In this document: one piece after another, positions 25,478 through 35,898 of the stretch
Numbering within the stretch: position 1 is the first letter of the stretch
Layout of the letters: the number at the start of each line of letters is the position of its first letter
Origin: a virus
Length of the DNA: 64,000 bases
Reading direction: 5' to 3' (one strand)
IMG/VR virus record: IMGVR_UViG_3300009104_001827
Location: 62,001-126,000 of that record
Notes under the pieces: model-generated
Seen by the model: the letters and a program-made list of their open reading frames with translations, nothing else
Database searches by the model: none
What the model was told of the DNA's origin: nothing
Program-made: the position numbers and the translations under genes

Positions 25478-28400
25478 GAGCATTAATGTAAACGTCCACG
25501 CTAACACGGATCCTTTGGTCAGGGATGTTCACGCTGCCGTAGACAGAATTAACAGGTCGGGAAGACTTAAGATTCGAATTGACGATAAGGGGGTTACTCA
25601 GCCGCTGGGTAACATGAAGCGCGGCGCCGACGAATTTACTAAATCCCTTGAGGCTTCTAATGCTCGTGTTCTTGCCTTCGGGGCTTCCGTGGGGGTTATT
25701 AATGCTGTTGCCGGAGCGTTCAAGGGATTGGTTCAAGCTACTATGGAGGTGGAGAAAAACCTAACCGATATTAATGTCGTTATGGGGCTGACCACTGGCC
25801 AACTTGATAAATTCGGCGGAGGGTTAATGAAGGTCGCCGCCGAAACGGGAGCCGGATTCAGGGCTGCGTCGGAAGCTGCCACGGAATTTGCGAGGCAGGG
25901 TCTTTCTGTTAACGAAACCCTCAAGCGAACAAAGGACGCCCTTATCCTAACGAGACTGACCGGGATGAAGGCTGCGGATTCAGTGAAATCTTTGACTGCC
26001 GCGATGAATACGTTTAAGGGGGAAATAGCAGACTCAACAGCCCTGGTAAGTAAATTCGCCGCCGTAGATGTTAAGTTCGCGGTTAGCGCGGAAGACTTCG
26101 CCCAAGCAATAGCGCGAGCAGGGCAATCCGCCAGGAGCGCAGGGGTTGATATCAATCAGCTTATCGGATTGGTGACGGCAGCTCAAGAAAGAACCGCTCG
26201 CGGTGGCGCAGTTATCGGTAACGCCTTTAAGACAATCTTTACTAGGGTCCGGCGTAGTTCTACGCTGGCAGAGCTGGAGAATCTTGGTATTGCCGTCCGT
26301 GATCTGCAAGGCAAAACTTTACCTGCCATGAAAATCATGCAGAGCCTGGCCAATACATACGACACCCTAACGGACGCTCAAAGAGCCTACATCTCACAAA
26401 ACGTCGCAGGCGTATTCCAGATCAACATTTTAAAAGCCGCCTTGGCAGACTTGGGAAAAACAAACAGCGTAACCGCCCAAGCCACTGCGATAGCTGCAGG
26501 CGCAACAGATGAATCTAACAGAAAGAATGAGCAACTCAGGCAAACCATGTCTGCTCTTGCAACTGAAACGGGAGTGGCCATCCAGGAGCTCGCAAAAAAA
26601 ATAGGAGATATCGCTCTTGCTCCAGGCATAAATAAGGTTTTAGATGGAATCAAAGGTATGGCCGAAGGGCTAGGCGGAATACTTGGCGACGGGGAACAGG
26701 AAGGAAATAAATTCGCTCAGGGTCTCTTGAGGGGCGTGGGCAACATCTTGACTGGTCCGGGTTTGGTGATGTTCGCTGCTGTCGCAGGAAAACTATTTGT
26801 TAATGCCGTTAAATATGCCCAGCAAAGCTTGGGCAGTCTTCTGAATATTAATAAAACCGCTAATGCAAGACGAAACATTGAGCAAAGCTTAATGCAGGTT
26901 CTTACTCAAAATGCAGGGCTACAAAAGGAAATGCTGCGGACAGACATAAGCCGAGAACAGAAGGAGCGAACTATTCTCCAGCTCATTCAGCAGCAAACCC
27001 AAGAGGCTAGCCGACTTGCGGCCCTGACTAAGAGCATGGCTCCCGTCATGATGCGACAAGGTATCGGACCCGGCCTGTCCATGAGGAGTGGGGGACGTGG
27101 CGCGTCAGGTTTTATCCCGAATTACGCAGCCGCAGATGATGAAAAGGCTGAGGCTAGAAAGGGCGGATATGCCCCCGGAGCAGTACGCACAATGAGGATG
27201 CCCGGCGTCGGGAGCGTTGTATATAACACCGCTGAAAGGGTTAAGAAATTTCCAGGGCTGACGCAGCCCGCAATTATGCCTCCAGGAGGTAAGGCGAAAG
27301 ATAATTATACAAAGGAATTCTATGGCACTCACGGTTTTGACCCATACATGGCGGGAGGAGGGTATGTTCCGAATTTTGCAAAAATTGGTACATCTCAGGC
27401 AATAGAAATGATAAGGGGCGGGCGCAACCCTCAGGGGTGGAAATACAGAAAAGATTTGCCCGACGACATAAAAACGCTCGCTCAATACAACATGAAATCA
27501 AGTGCAATCGCTATTCCTGCCACGCAATACCAGCGCGGGCAAGCGGGTCAAATGCGAGCAGCCAAAGACAAGAAGGGAATTAAGGAGTTTGACGCCAGCC
27601 GTTTATTTACATTGCTAGCATTAAAAGGCGGCGGAAAGGCACACGCCTCATTATACCCCGGAGGAAAGCTTAAGGAAATTTACGGTAGAGCCGCGAACGC
27701 CGACGGAGTTCTGCCTAAGATAAAATTCAGTATCTCGGGCTTCAAGCGCGCGAATATTCCTTCTGCAGAGGATTCAGAAAAAGACAATTTAGAAATAATT
27801 CAAGAAGATTTGCTCAAATCAACCGTGCCGTATGCGGTTAACTTTTCCAACAAACTAAACCTTGGGGACGCCGACCCGACCACCCCCAAGCTCATGGAGG
27901 CGGCGTTAAAAAAGGGTGGGAGCGGCGCTCTTGGCGCGCTATCCGGTTTAGTCGGAGCCATATTCGAGGCTTCCATATCTACAAGGCTTCCAGATTCAGA
28001 CCCCGACGGGGCTCCTGGAAAATTCAAACATGCCGGTGGCAGTATTTCGGAGGTCGGCGGTGACTTCGACGTAAGGGATATAAAGAGCAACAGCATTATA
28101 TCCACGCTTTTTGACCCAGGCCCAATAGCGGATATTGGAGACTATAAGACTCAGGCAAATGACGAAACTAAGAAAAGCATGGCCAACAAAATTGCAAAGG
28201 AAATGATCTACCGCAGGCACCCTGACTTCGTTGGGGAGAAAAACCGGGATGGCGGGATATATTTCGGTAGTGATGGCAAGCCCCTTTACGGAAAACCCGA
28301 AGCCGGCCAAGGTACAGCCGTAAGTGGAAAGCTTAAAGACCTGTCGTCAATTAAGGGGGCCGGCTTTGTTCCCAACTTTGCATCACTTGAAAAATATTTA

Positions 28401-31400
28401 GCTCACCGAGGTAGGTATGGGGGCCTTGATATTACGAGCATGTCCGATTTCAATAAAGCGTCTCCGTCGAAGCAGGGGGAACTTCGAGGTCTCGCCGGCT
28501 GGCATGAGCCCTCCGAATGGAGCGTTCAGAATGGGGAGTACGGACAATGGGGCCAACCTGACTCATTCGAGGATTATATGGCTGACGAAGCAATGGCCGC
28601 AGTAGACATTGCTGAACACGTCATAACCGGAGACGACGGAGAATCCTTTGAGGGAGGCATGAAGACTCGGAACGTAACCTTTCAACCCGGCGGCGGGCCA
28701 GCGCAAATGCGAAAACATATCAGGGCGATCAGGAGCGCTGCAAAGAGCGGCAAGCCTTACCAAATTTTAAACACCGGCACGGTCGTTGGGCATAGGGTAC
28801 CTAGTATAATGGTCAAGGCTAAAGCGTTAATTGACCGAATGAGACAAAGGGAGGACATTCCTATAATGAAAGTAATGGGCACTCTTAACCCTAATTATCT
28901 AGAACAAGATGTTGCGGATATGAAGGGATCTGTTCCCCTGGGCTTCTCGAAGTGGGGCCAGCTACCAAAGGGAAGCAAGGGTACTCATTTATATAGAAAA
29001 GGAGATACAAAAAAACTTAATTCAAGCTTAAAAAAACTAGGTATCAAAAGGGACTCGGGAGGATTCTATAAGGATAAGCCCGTACCGATGTCGTCACTAT
29101 TTCCCATGGGTTTCGCTGGGGGCTTTGTTCCCAACTTTGCCGACCCATTAAGTGATGCCGTCGGGAGAGAAATGAGCGCCGGCGTTCCTGTTTCTAAAAT
29201 TAGAGTTGGGTCACATAGAAAATTAGTCGGGAGCTCCAACCCTGCTGGGCTCGGCGTCACCAATACAGATGACGAACCCAACGGATTGCGTGATGTACTT
29301 GGTGCTACTGGAATTGTGCCGAATTACTCGAAGCTCAGCGGGGTGGTGGAGTTCGTGGATCCGCAGAAAAAAGTAGACCGGCTTGGTAAGGAAGCTGAGG
29401 AGGCAGCTGAGGAGGTGTCAAAGTATAAAGATGAGGTCACAGAGGCAGCGAAGGCAAAGGAGGAAGGCGCCGCCGAAGAAAAAAAACTCAAAAAGGAAGT
29501 TACAAGATTAAGAAGGGAAGAGAAGGCGTACGCTAACGAGGTCGGCAAAAAGAAAAAGGGGTCTACTAGGCATCTTGCCGCAGAGAAAAAACTAACCCAA
29601 GCGTTGGAAGCGGTGAAGAAGCAAAAGCAAACGAACGCCAACGCTACCAAGAAAAATACTGATGCAACGGATGCGTTAACCAAAGCAGAAAAGAAGTCCG
29701 CTCAAGCCACAAAGAAAATCCAGAAGGCTCAAGCCTCTCAACAACGGAGAGGAATGCTGGGGATGACCGCAATGATGGGAGCCCAAATGGCAGTTGGACA
29801 GATGCAGGGCATGGAAGGCTTCGAGACGAGTAAGTCCATGCAGGGTATCGCGGGAGGAGTGGGCATGGCCTCCACGGGAGCCTCGATGGGTATGATGTTC
29901 GGCCCTTGGGGTACGGCAGTAGGAGCGTTGGCCGGAGGAGTCTATGGGGTGCTTGACGGATTCAATAAGGCTGAAGAGGCCGCTAGGAAGCTTGCCAAAG
30001 CTCAAGTTGTCGCACGAGAAGCCGCCGAAGCTGCCGAATTCTCACGAAAGTCCGGACTTGCTGCGGGGTTGCTCTCCCAGGAAAACATATCCTCCCTTTC
30101 GGATCGGTGGAAAGGTTCGGACACCCTGGGCGGATCAACCGAGAGGAAGTTTACTGATCCCGTTGTGTTCACGGAAAAATATTTTAAGGCCTGGAATGCC
30201 TTGGCTCTGGAGGGGGACACTGAGCTTAAGGCTAGAAATCTTGGCAGAAAAGGCGATGCCGCCCAGAATTGGAAAGATACGCGTGGCCAACGTCTATACG
30301 ATGATCTTGGCATTAAGGATGGCGGGTTTACCCCAATCACCCGTATTGGTCCGAAGAGGGGCGATATCAAGGGCGACGGCACGTTCGAGAGCAGGAAGCG
30401 TTTAGCAGGCAGCGACCAAATGGTCGTAGAGTTTACGGGTAATGAAGAATTCACTGACGACTCGGCGCCAACAGATTATAAAGAAGAAATGGGAGTCACC
30501 TTTGCTCAATTTCGAGCAATGAAAATGCCGGGCGGAGCCATAGACAGAGCCCCGGAAGAGCAAAGAATTTGGCAACGAATGCAACAGGACTCTGGCGGCT
30601 TCAGCGCTACCCAAATGAAAGATGTGCTGGGTGCTGACTGGAGGGGAGGCCCCAATGCGAATAGGCTAAGTATGATTGCTAGCCTTGGTGGGTCGCGGGT
30701 CGGTGCCAACCCAATGCTCGCGGAGCAATTGCATAAAGGAGCCGAATCAGGCGGAGGGGCGGGGCTGCTATATGAAGCCGCAAAAGAAGCGCTCAAAGGG
30801 GAAGGACAAAATACGGAAGGTGCGGTCAGGAAAAAATATCAGGACGCATTGGTCTCATGGATAGAAGCTTCTGTAGACCCTAGTTCTGCGCCAAAGGAAT
30901 ACGACACAACTTCTTGGATTAAAAGCGGTAAAAAAGGCGGTAAGGGTCAGGAGATTTCCCAGTCGGAATACGATGCGCTAGATGCTAAGGAGAAAGCGGG
31001 CGATACTTGGTCGAAGGTTGGTGGAAAGAAAACTCTTGGTTTCGCGGAGCTTGTTGCCATGGCGGGATCAGATGACACGTCACTCTCTCAACTAATGGAG
31101 CTGGCAAACCAAATGGAAACTGCCTCTATGCAGGGGGGCGTTGCGAAAATGACCGGCGACAAGCAAAGTGCATTTATAGCAAGAAAACAAGACGCCCACC
31201 ATCGCGTGGATGTGAATGTGATGTCAAAAACACAAGCTCTTGCTGATGCCACCCGAAAATACACCCAAAGAGTGGATAAGACTCGGGCTATATGGGACGG
31301 GCTCACCAGTGAAACCTCTAAAGTCTGGCGTGATTACAATATGGGAATGCGAAAAGCGGGCGATAAACATACCACAACAATACTAAAAGCGGAGTCCGAC

Positions 31401-34400
31401 AGAAAGAAGGGGCTACTCTCTATCGCTCTAGAGGACAGGGGTGAGCAGCGCACCAACCTCATGGGGGCATTAGGTATTCAGTCTACCGGGGATACAGCTC
31501 TTGAGGATCAGGATCTTTTGCGCGCAATGGAGGCTCTTAGCGCTCAAGAACTGCACGAAATTTTAAATAAAATAATCACGAACGACTCGAAAAGAGTTGG
31601 AGTGATGAGAGATCTTGAGAATAAGCAAATACTAATAACGAAGGGCGCTCATAACTCCCTCGACGCGTCGGAGAAGCAGCTCGAGAATAGTAAAGAGATC
31701 AATCTTGTGCTCCAGACACGGCTTCAGTTAAAAACCAGAATGAAACGTTTCGACGAAAACACCGCCCTGAAGGAGGAGGTTGAATTATTGAAGCAGGCTG
31801 TCGCGCTCACCCAAAAAATGGGGGAAGGCAATATTGCGCTGGCACGCATGCAGGGGGGTACCGCCTCTCAGAGATATGGGGTCGGCCAAAAAAATAGAAA
31901 ACTCCAATACGAAAACTCAGTAGAGTCTAGTAAGGTTCGGCACGGCAAGGACCTGCTGAGCACTATAAAAAGCCAGCCCGAATTAAGGGGCATTGTGGAT
32001 AGCGATGTTGGCTTTGACATCAACGAATATCAAAAGCTTGAATCCTCCCAGGCTAAGGCCGACTACCTTATGGGCTTTAAGGATAAATTGAAAAAGAAAA
32101 TGATCCAAGATGAGGCTGACAGCTACGCTGCCGATCGGGCACCCCTCTCCGGAAAAGCGGCAAACCTTGAAGGGGCCCTGAAACTACTCCCGTACCATAC
32201 GGGCGGCCAAGTAACCATGCAAGCGGATCCTAGAACCGGCAAGGGTCTCGGCCAACTGGCGGGCACGCGCACCCCGGGGCTCCCGGGTATGGCGGGCGTT
32301 AACACTTTAATGGGGAGGGCAAGCTGGAAAGAGCAGATGTGGGAGGGCGGCCTTCCCGGGCAAGGTGGAAAAATAATAACCACAACACAAAAGGATGCCA
32401 TGGATAAAATAGCAAGAGACAGAAGAAGGGATTGGGATGACTCTGCTCAAGAATATACAGAAACTGTCGCTCCGGATGGCACCAAGGGGGCTCACCGAGG
32501 TGGGTGGACCTATAAGGGGAGAATGGCTCCGCCGGGGAAGTCGGGGCACCCCGATCGAGGCGACTTTAATATGTGGGAAAAGGGTTTCACTGACGAAGAG
32601 TCAAGGCTTTTTAAGGAGGCGAGAATTCTCCCCTCCAAACGTGGGGGGGATGTAGCTAAAATGGCGGCGTCCTACAAGGCGCAAGACCATGTTCTGGATA
32701 TAGACGCAACGAGAAAGAACTTGGAGAACGAGCGGAAGATAAACGCAGAAAAGCTTAAAAATTTAGACACCACGAATAAGCAGGTGGCGGCTCATAGTAA
32801 TGTAGATGAAGGACTGACGCAGGTCATCGAGAAATTAAGGCTCAAAGGCGATATGCACAAAGAGGTGTTGGCTAAAATGGAGGCCGAATATGAGATCGCT
32901 AAAAAACTAGCCGAAATAGAACACAAGGAAAAGCGCGGCGAGGGCGCCTTCGGTAGGGGAATGAATCGAGGGATGAACCAAATACAGGACAGGGTTGAAA
33001 CCTTTAGTCATACAATGGGAACGCAAATTCCGGAAATGTTTTCTAACGGCATGTCCAGCGCAATGATGAACGCCATCCGCAACGGAGGAAAACTTAAGGA
33101 CGTATTACGTGACGCAGCTCTAAGTTTCCTTGATACTTTTAATCAAAAAATGATGGGCCATTTCGCCGACCAAGCCACCATGGCCTTGTTTGGCTCCGGA
33201 GAACAGAGGACAAGAAAGGGGTACGCCAAAGGCGGCCTAGTAGGATTCAATGATGGCGGGCTCGCCATGGTTAGTAATCAGGAGTACCGCATGCGTCCGG
33301 AGGCCGTAAAAAAATACGGCGTCGGCATGATGGACGCCGTAAACTCAGGCCACTTCCAGCGTAGGGCTGGGGGAGGCCCAAGCTGGGCCGCAGGGCTAGG
33401 TGGTATAGCAGGTGGATTCTTGGCAAGCAAACTATTCGGCAAGAAGGAAGAAGAGAAGCATGTGGTCCGCGAAAAAGACCGCTTCGAAACTGATGGCGCA
33501 TGGAAACGCCAGAACATGTCTGCCCATTACATGCAAAATAATGAGCGCGTACAGACACACGTCGGCGAGCTGAGGATGAAAGATCAGGAGAACACTCAAA
33601 AATTTATAGAAAAAGCAGAAAAGAAAGCTCAAATGGGACGACAGTTATTCACTGCTGTCGCCAGTCTTGGGGCTCAAAAACTGGGAGCCAAGCTGGAGTC
33701 GAGCGGCGCATTCGGTAAGGCCGACATGGCGATGGGCTTTGGCAAGGATGTTAAAATGCCCGACGGGACGCTAGCTAAGGTATCTCCTGATGGAAGCATG
33801 TTTAAGATGGGGAGTGATGCGGGGGCAAGGCTTGCGGCGGAATCGAAATTGCAAGGCCCCTCGCTGCCCGGACAAAACATACTAGGCTTCGAGCAGAGCT
33901 CCGGATTTTTAGGCGGAAAAAAGGATCACGGGTACATGCATCGATCTGGCCTTGAGAAATACGCGGGATTGCAGGACTCCATAATCGGACCAAAGATGCA
34001 AGACTGGCAACATGATGATGGCAGCTTTAACTTTTCAAGCAGAGAAAAGCGAGGCAGACTCTCAACATGGGCTAATTCTCCCTGGAAAAAAGGCAGCGTT
34101 GGCGAAAAGGCGACGGAGGCCACAAAAAAACTCAAGGAGTTCATAAAGGATACGGGTAGAAAAATAAACCCCCTTAGGAAAGCAACCGGCGGCAAGATCG
34201 TAGGGCAATCCGGCATCGACCAAATTCCCACCATGCTTTCAGAGGGCGAGTACGTAATAAGGGCCGACGCCGCAAGAAAAATGGGCGTGCCCGCCTTGGA
34301 TAAAATTAACGCCGGCAGATTCAACAAGGGAGGCATCGTTACCAATGCCAGCAGTGACCCCGGCGGAAGCTTGGGTGGCGCAAGCACAAACAATGTCTCT

Positions 34401-34574
34401 ATAACCGTCAACGTCGATAAGTCCGGCGGCGAATCCAGCGGTGGTGACGACGAGAAGTCTGGAGATGGCGGAGAAGATAAAATGGATAAGTTCTCCTCAA
34501 GAATCAAGGATCAAGTCATCACTGTAATTAAGGAGGAGAGCCGACCTGGAGGGCTGTTAGACGACGGCGCGTAA
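25476..34574 (+). CDS. Tape measure protein with embedded extra domains (3032 aa)
   Basis: Sets tail length and is ejected into the host with the DNA. Residues about 30-330 match the TP901-type tape measure core ('GASVGVINAVAGAFKGL', 'ATEFARQGLSVNETL', 'GGAVIGNAFKTIFTRV'). Five related motifs G-[FYI]-[VI]-P-N-[FY]-[AS] occur at residues 545, 629, 963, 1216 and 1279. Between the second and third lies a PD-(D/E)XK-like pattern: E831, D865, then D889-Y-K891. About 1291-1425 is a Lys/Glu-rich coiled coil, and 1426-1492 is a Gly/Met/Ala-rich hydrophobic segment of likely membrane-inserting type. The end (about 2920-2950, 'LSEGEYVIRADAARKMGV') is the usual tape-measure C-terminal motif, with a looser copy near 2605. 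At 3032 residues the tail would be extremely long if the whole protein acted as ruler. Confidence 0.92.
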   Translation: MSINVNVHANTDPLVRDVHAAVDRINRSGRLKIRIDDKGVTQPLGNMKRGADEFTKSLEASNARVLAFGASVGVINAVAGAFKGLVQATMEVEKNLTDINVVMGLTTGQLDKFGGGLMKVAAETGAGFRAASEAATEFARQGLSVNETLKRTKDALILTRLTGMKAADSVKSLTAAMNTFKGEIADSTALVSKFAAVDVKFAVSAEDFAQAIARAGQSARSAGVDINQLIGLVTAAQERTARGGAVIGNAFKTIFTRVRRSSTLAELENLGIAVRDLQGKTLPAMKIMQSLANTYDTLTDAQRAYISQNVAGVFQINILKAALADLGKTNSVTAQATAIAAGATDESNRKNEQLRQTMSALATETGVAIQELAKKIGDIALAPGINKVLDGIKGMAEGLGGILGDGEQEGNKFAQGLLRGVGNILTGPGLVMFAAVAGKLFVNAVKYAQQSLGSLLNINKTANARRNIEQSLMQVLTQNAGLQKEMLRTDISREQKERTILQLIQQQTQEASRLAALTKSMAPVMMRQGIGPGLSMRSGGRGASGFIPNYAAADDEKAEARKGGYAPGAVRTMRMPGVGSVVYNTAERVKKFPGLTQPAIMPPGGKAKDNYTKEFYGTHGFDPYMAGGGYVPNFAKIGTSQAIEMIRGGRNPQGWKYRKDLPDDIKTLAQYNMKSSAIAIPATQYQRGQAGQMRAAKDKKGIKEFDASRLFTLLALKGGGKAHASLYPGGKLKEIYGRAANADGVLPKIKFSISGFKRANIPSAEDSEKDNLEIIQEDLLKSTVPYAVNFSNKLNLGDADPTTPKLMEAALKKGGSGALGALSGLVGAIFEASISTRLPDSDPDGAPGKFKHAGGSISEVGGDFDVRDIKSNSIISTLFDPGPIADIGDYKTQANDETKKSMANKIAKEMIYRRHPDFVGEKNRDGGIYFGSDGKPLYGKPEAGQGTAVSGKLKDLSSIKGAGFVPNFASLEKYLAHRGRYGGLDITSMSDFNKASPSKQGELRGLAGWHEPSEWSVQNGEYGQWGQPDSFEDYMADEAMAAVDIAEHVITGDDGESFEGGMKTRNVTFQPGGGPAQMRKHIRAIRSAAKSGKPYQILNTGTVVGHRVPSIMVKAKALIDRMRQREDIPIMKVMGTLNPNYLEQDVADMKGSVPLGFSKWGQLPKGSKGTHLYRKGDTKKLNSSLKKLGIKRDSGGFYKDKPVPMSSLFPMGFAGGFVPNFADPLSDAVGREMSAGVPVSKIRVGSHRKLVGSSNPAGLGVTNTDDEPNGLRDVLGATGIVPNYSKLSGVVEFVDPQKKVDRLGKEAEEAAEEVSKYKDEVTEAAKAKEEGAAEEKKLKKEVTRLRREEKAYANEVGKKKKGSTRHLAAEKKLTQALEAVKKQKQTNANATKKNTDATDALTKAEKKSAQATKKIQKAQASQQRRGMLGMTAMMGAQMAVGQMQGMEGFETSKSMQGIAGGVGMASTGASMGMMFGPWGTAVGALAGGVYGVLDGFNKAEEAARKLAKAQVVAREAAEAAEFSRKSGLAAGLLSQENISSLSDRWKGSDTLGGSTERKFTDPVVFTEKYFKAWNALALEGDTELKARNLGRKGDAAQNWKDTRGQRLYDDLGIKDGGFTPITRIGPKRGDIKGDGTFESRKRLAGSDQMVVEFTGNEEFTDDSAPTDYKEEMGVTFAQFRAMKMPGGAIDRAPEEQRIWQRMQQDSGGFSATQMKDVLGADWRGGPNANRLSMIASLGGSRVGANPMLAEQLHKGAESGGGAGLLYEAAKEALKGEGQNTEGAVRKKYQDALVSWIEASVDPSSAPKEYDTTSWIKSGKKGGKGQEISQSEYDALDAKEKAGDTWSKVGGKKTLGFAELVAMAGSDDTSLSQLMELANQMETASMQGGVAKMTGDKQSAFIARKQDAHHRVDVNVMSKTQALADATRKYTQRVDKTRAIWDGLTSETSKVWRDYNMGMRKAGDKHTTTILKAESDRKKGLLSIALEDRGEQRTNLMGALGIQSTGDTALEDQDLLRAMEALSAQELHEILNKIITNDSKRVGVMRDLENKQILITKGAHNSLDASEKQLENSKEINLVLQTRLQLKTRMKRFDENTALKEEVELLKQAVALTQKMGEGNIALARMQGGTASQRYGVGQKNRKLQYENSVESSKVRHGKDLLSTIKSQPELRGIVDSDVGFDINEYQKLESSQAKADYLMGFKDKLKKKMIQDEADSYAADRAPLSGKAANLEGALKLLPYHTGGQVTMQADPRTGKGLGQLAGTRTPGLPGMAGVNTLMGRASWKEQMWEGGLPGQGGKIITTTQKDAMDKIARDRRRDWDDSAQEYTETVAPDGTKGAHRGGWTYKGRMAPPGKSGHPDRGDFNMWEKGFTDEESRLFKEARILPSKRGGDVAKMAASYKAQDHVLDIDATRKNLENERKINAEKLKNLDTTNKQVAAHSNVDEGLTQVIEKLRLKGDMHKEVLAKMEAEYEIAKKLAEIEHKEKRGEGAFGRGMNRGMNQIQDRVETFSHTMGTQIPEMFSNGMSSAMMNAIRNGGKLKDVLRDAALSFLDTFNQKMMGHFADQATMALFGSGEQRTRKGYAKGGLVGFNDGGLAMVSNQEYRMRPEAVKKYGVGMMDAVNSGHFQRRAGGGPSWAAGLGGIAGGFLASKLFGKKEEEKHVVREKDRFETDGAWKRQNMSAHYMQNNERVQTHVGELRMKDQENTQKFIEKAEKKAQMGRQLFTAVASLGAQKLGAKLESSGAFGKADMAMGFGKDVKMPDGTLAKVSPDGSMFKMGSDAGARLAAESKLQGPSLPGQNILGFEQSSGFLGGKKDHGYMHRSGLEKYAGLQDSIIGPKMQDWQHDDGSFNFSSREKRGRLSTWANSPWKKGSVGEKATEATKKLKEFIKDTGRKINPLRKATGGKIVGQSGIDQIPTMLSEGEYVIRADAARKMGVPALDKINAGRFNKGGIVTNASSDPGGSLGGASTNNVSITVNVDKSGGESSGGDDEKSGDGGEDKMDKFSSRIKDQVITVIKEESRPGGLLDDGA

Positions 34575-34575
34575 G

Positions 34576-35898
34576 ATGAGCTTCTCAAGTTATGAACAGG
34601 AATTTATTGTCGACAACCAGATTATCTCTGGCATAAGTTCGGTTAGTGTTTCTTACGGGTCGGATGTTACCCCTCTTTATTTGGCCGGCATAGGCTATGT
34701 AGATAGTTTTATCAGTGGTCCTGTTGAGGGGGAATTTAATATTACCCGCTACATGATTGGTGAGGATCTGCTCGCAGACATTAGCGACACAAGAGATATT
34801 TCAGGAGGGTTTGCCTTAGGGGAGGGAGTTCTTCAATCTGGCTTTACTAAAGGAAGGGTGATCTCTAGGAAGGTTGCCTGTAATATAGGTGAAGTCCCCA
34901 CGATTGAAAACACTATCAAAATCTACGGCAACTTCGGCGGGGGCATACCTGCCATAACTGACGTCGACATCACTGCTGGAAGCTTTGTCTCTGGACTTAC
35001 GTATAAAATAACCTCCAGCGGAACCACCAACTTTCCGGGCGCCGCAGACAATAACGTTGGCACAGTATTTACAGCTACTGGAGCAGGCTCAGGCACAGGA
35101 ACGGCTACGATTGTCTATTCTGAACCCCCAACCATGGAGGAATCTTTGGCGGCATACGACAGGGTCAAGGTGGATGCAGTCGACAGAGAGTACATCATTC
35201 CCACTCAGGGAAGCATCAGAATAACCATAGGGACAAACAATTATAGCATATTAGGATTCAATTATGATAGAACACTCAATGTCGATGCTTTATATGCTTT
35301 AAATAAGGAGCATATTGACTCACTAAAATGGTATGAGGCACACGACACACAAATTACTTATCCCATTGAAACAAAATTCGACTTTACTATAGCTCAAGAA
35401 GATTATAATATTCTACAAATGAGGGAGTTAATGGATTATGATTCTATAAATACGTCTGTTGCTGATTTGGATATTAAGATATATGATCCTCAGTCTATGG
35501 AAGGATCCGCTCCTGAGTTTGACAGTTATGAGTCTGGGACTAGTTATAGTGACGGAGACCAAGTGAAGCACTTGGGGAAGAATTGGGAAAGGATCGGAGG
35601 TACTGGCTCTGGAGTCCCACCTCCCGATAGCACGCGCTGGAAAGAAGTGTGGATTGTCATTAACTCTTATTCCGCCACACGCGCCAAGATGTCTTCTGTC
35701 TCTCAGGCTTCCGCCACTGGCGACGATACCACCGTGAGCTTAACATTTATTGGTTACGAGACAGATCCTAAGACGCCCGATCAACACGAGGGCACTTCAT
35801 ATTTGTATCCCGACGACGTAACTGCAGGGACTTTTGATAACGAGGCTGCGCAAGCGAACTCCGACGAGAGCGTACTCGGAGGGCTTGCAAGTGAGTGA
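34576..35898 (+). CDS. Tail-tube-like / distal tail protein with two inserted modules (440 aa)
   Basis: ATG follows the tape-measure stop after one base. The N-terminus ('QIISGISSVSVSYGSDVTPLY', broken here by its own turns, then 'GPVEGEFNITRYMIGED') has the layout of the tube-like paralogues. Residues about 130-182 are the 'GLTYKITSSGTTNFPGAADN' module shared with two fibres. Residues about 315-358 are a Trp module ('SYSDGDQVKHLGKNWERI', then 'DSTRWKEVW'). The next gene starts inside the last codons. Lying between the tape measure and the M-like gene, it probably forms part of the distal tail. The specific role is not determined. Confidence 0.55.
   Translation: MSFSSYEQEFIVDNQIISGISSVSVSYGSDVTPLYLAGIGYVDSFISGPVEGEFNITRYMIGEDLLADISDTRDISGGFALGEGVLQSGFTKGRVISRKVACNIGEVPTIENTIKIYGNFGGGIPAITDVDITAGSFVSGLTYKITSSGTTNFPGAADNNVGTVFTATGAGSGTGTATIVYSEPPTMEESLAAYDRVKVDAVDREYIIPTQGSIRITIGTNNYSILGFNYDRTLNVDALYALNKEHIDSLKWYEAHDTQITYPIETKFDFTIAQEDYNILQMRELMDYDSINTSVADLDIKIYDPQSMEGSAPEFDSYESGTSYSDGDQVKHLGKNWERIGGTGSGVPPPDSTRWKEVWIVINSYSATRAKMSSVSQASATGDDTTVSLTFIGYETDPKTPDQHEGTSYLYPDDVTAGTFDNEAAQANSDESVLGGLASE

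Noticed and set aside
29350-29750. Lys/Glu-rich stretch in the tape measure as a separate DNA-binding domain
   Set aside because: The heptad-like charge pattern fits a normal tape-measure coiled coil.
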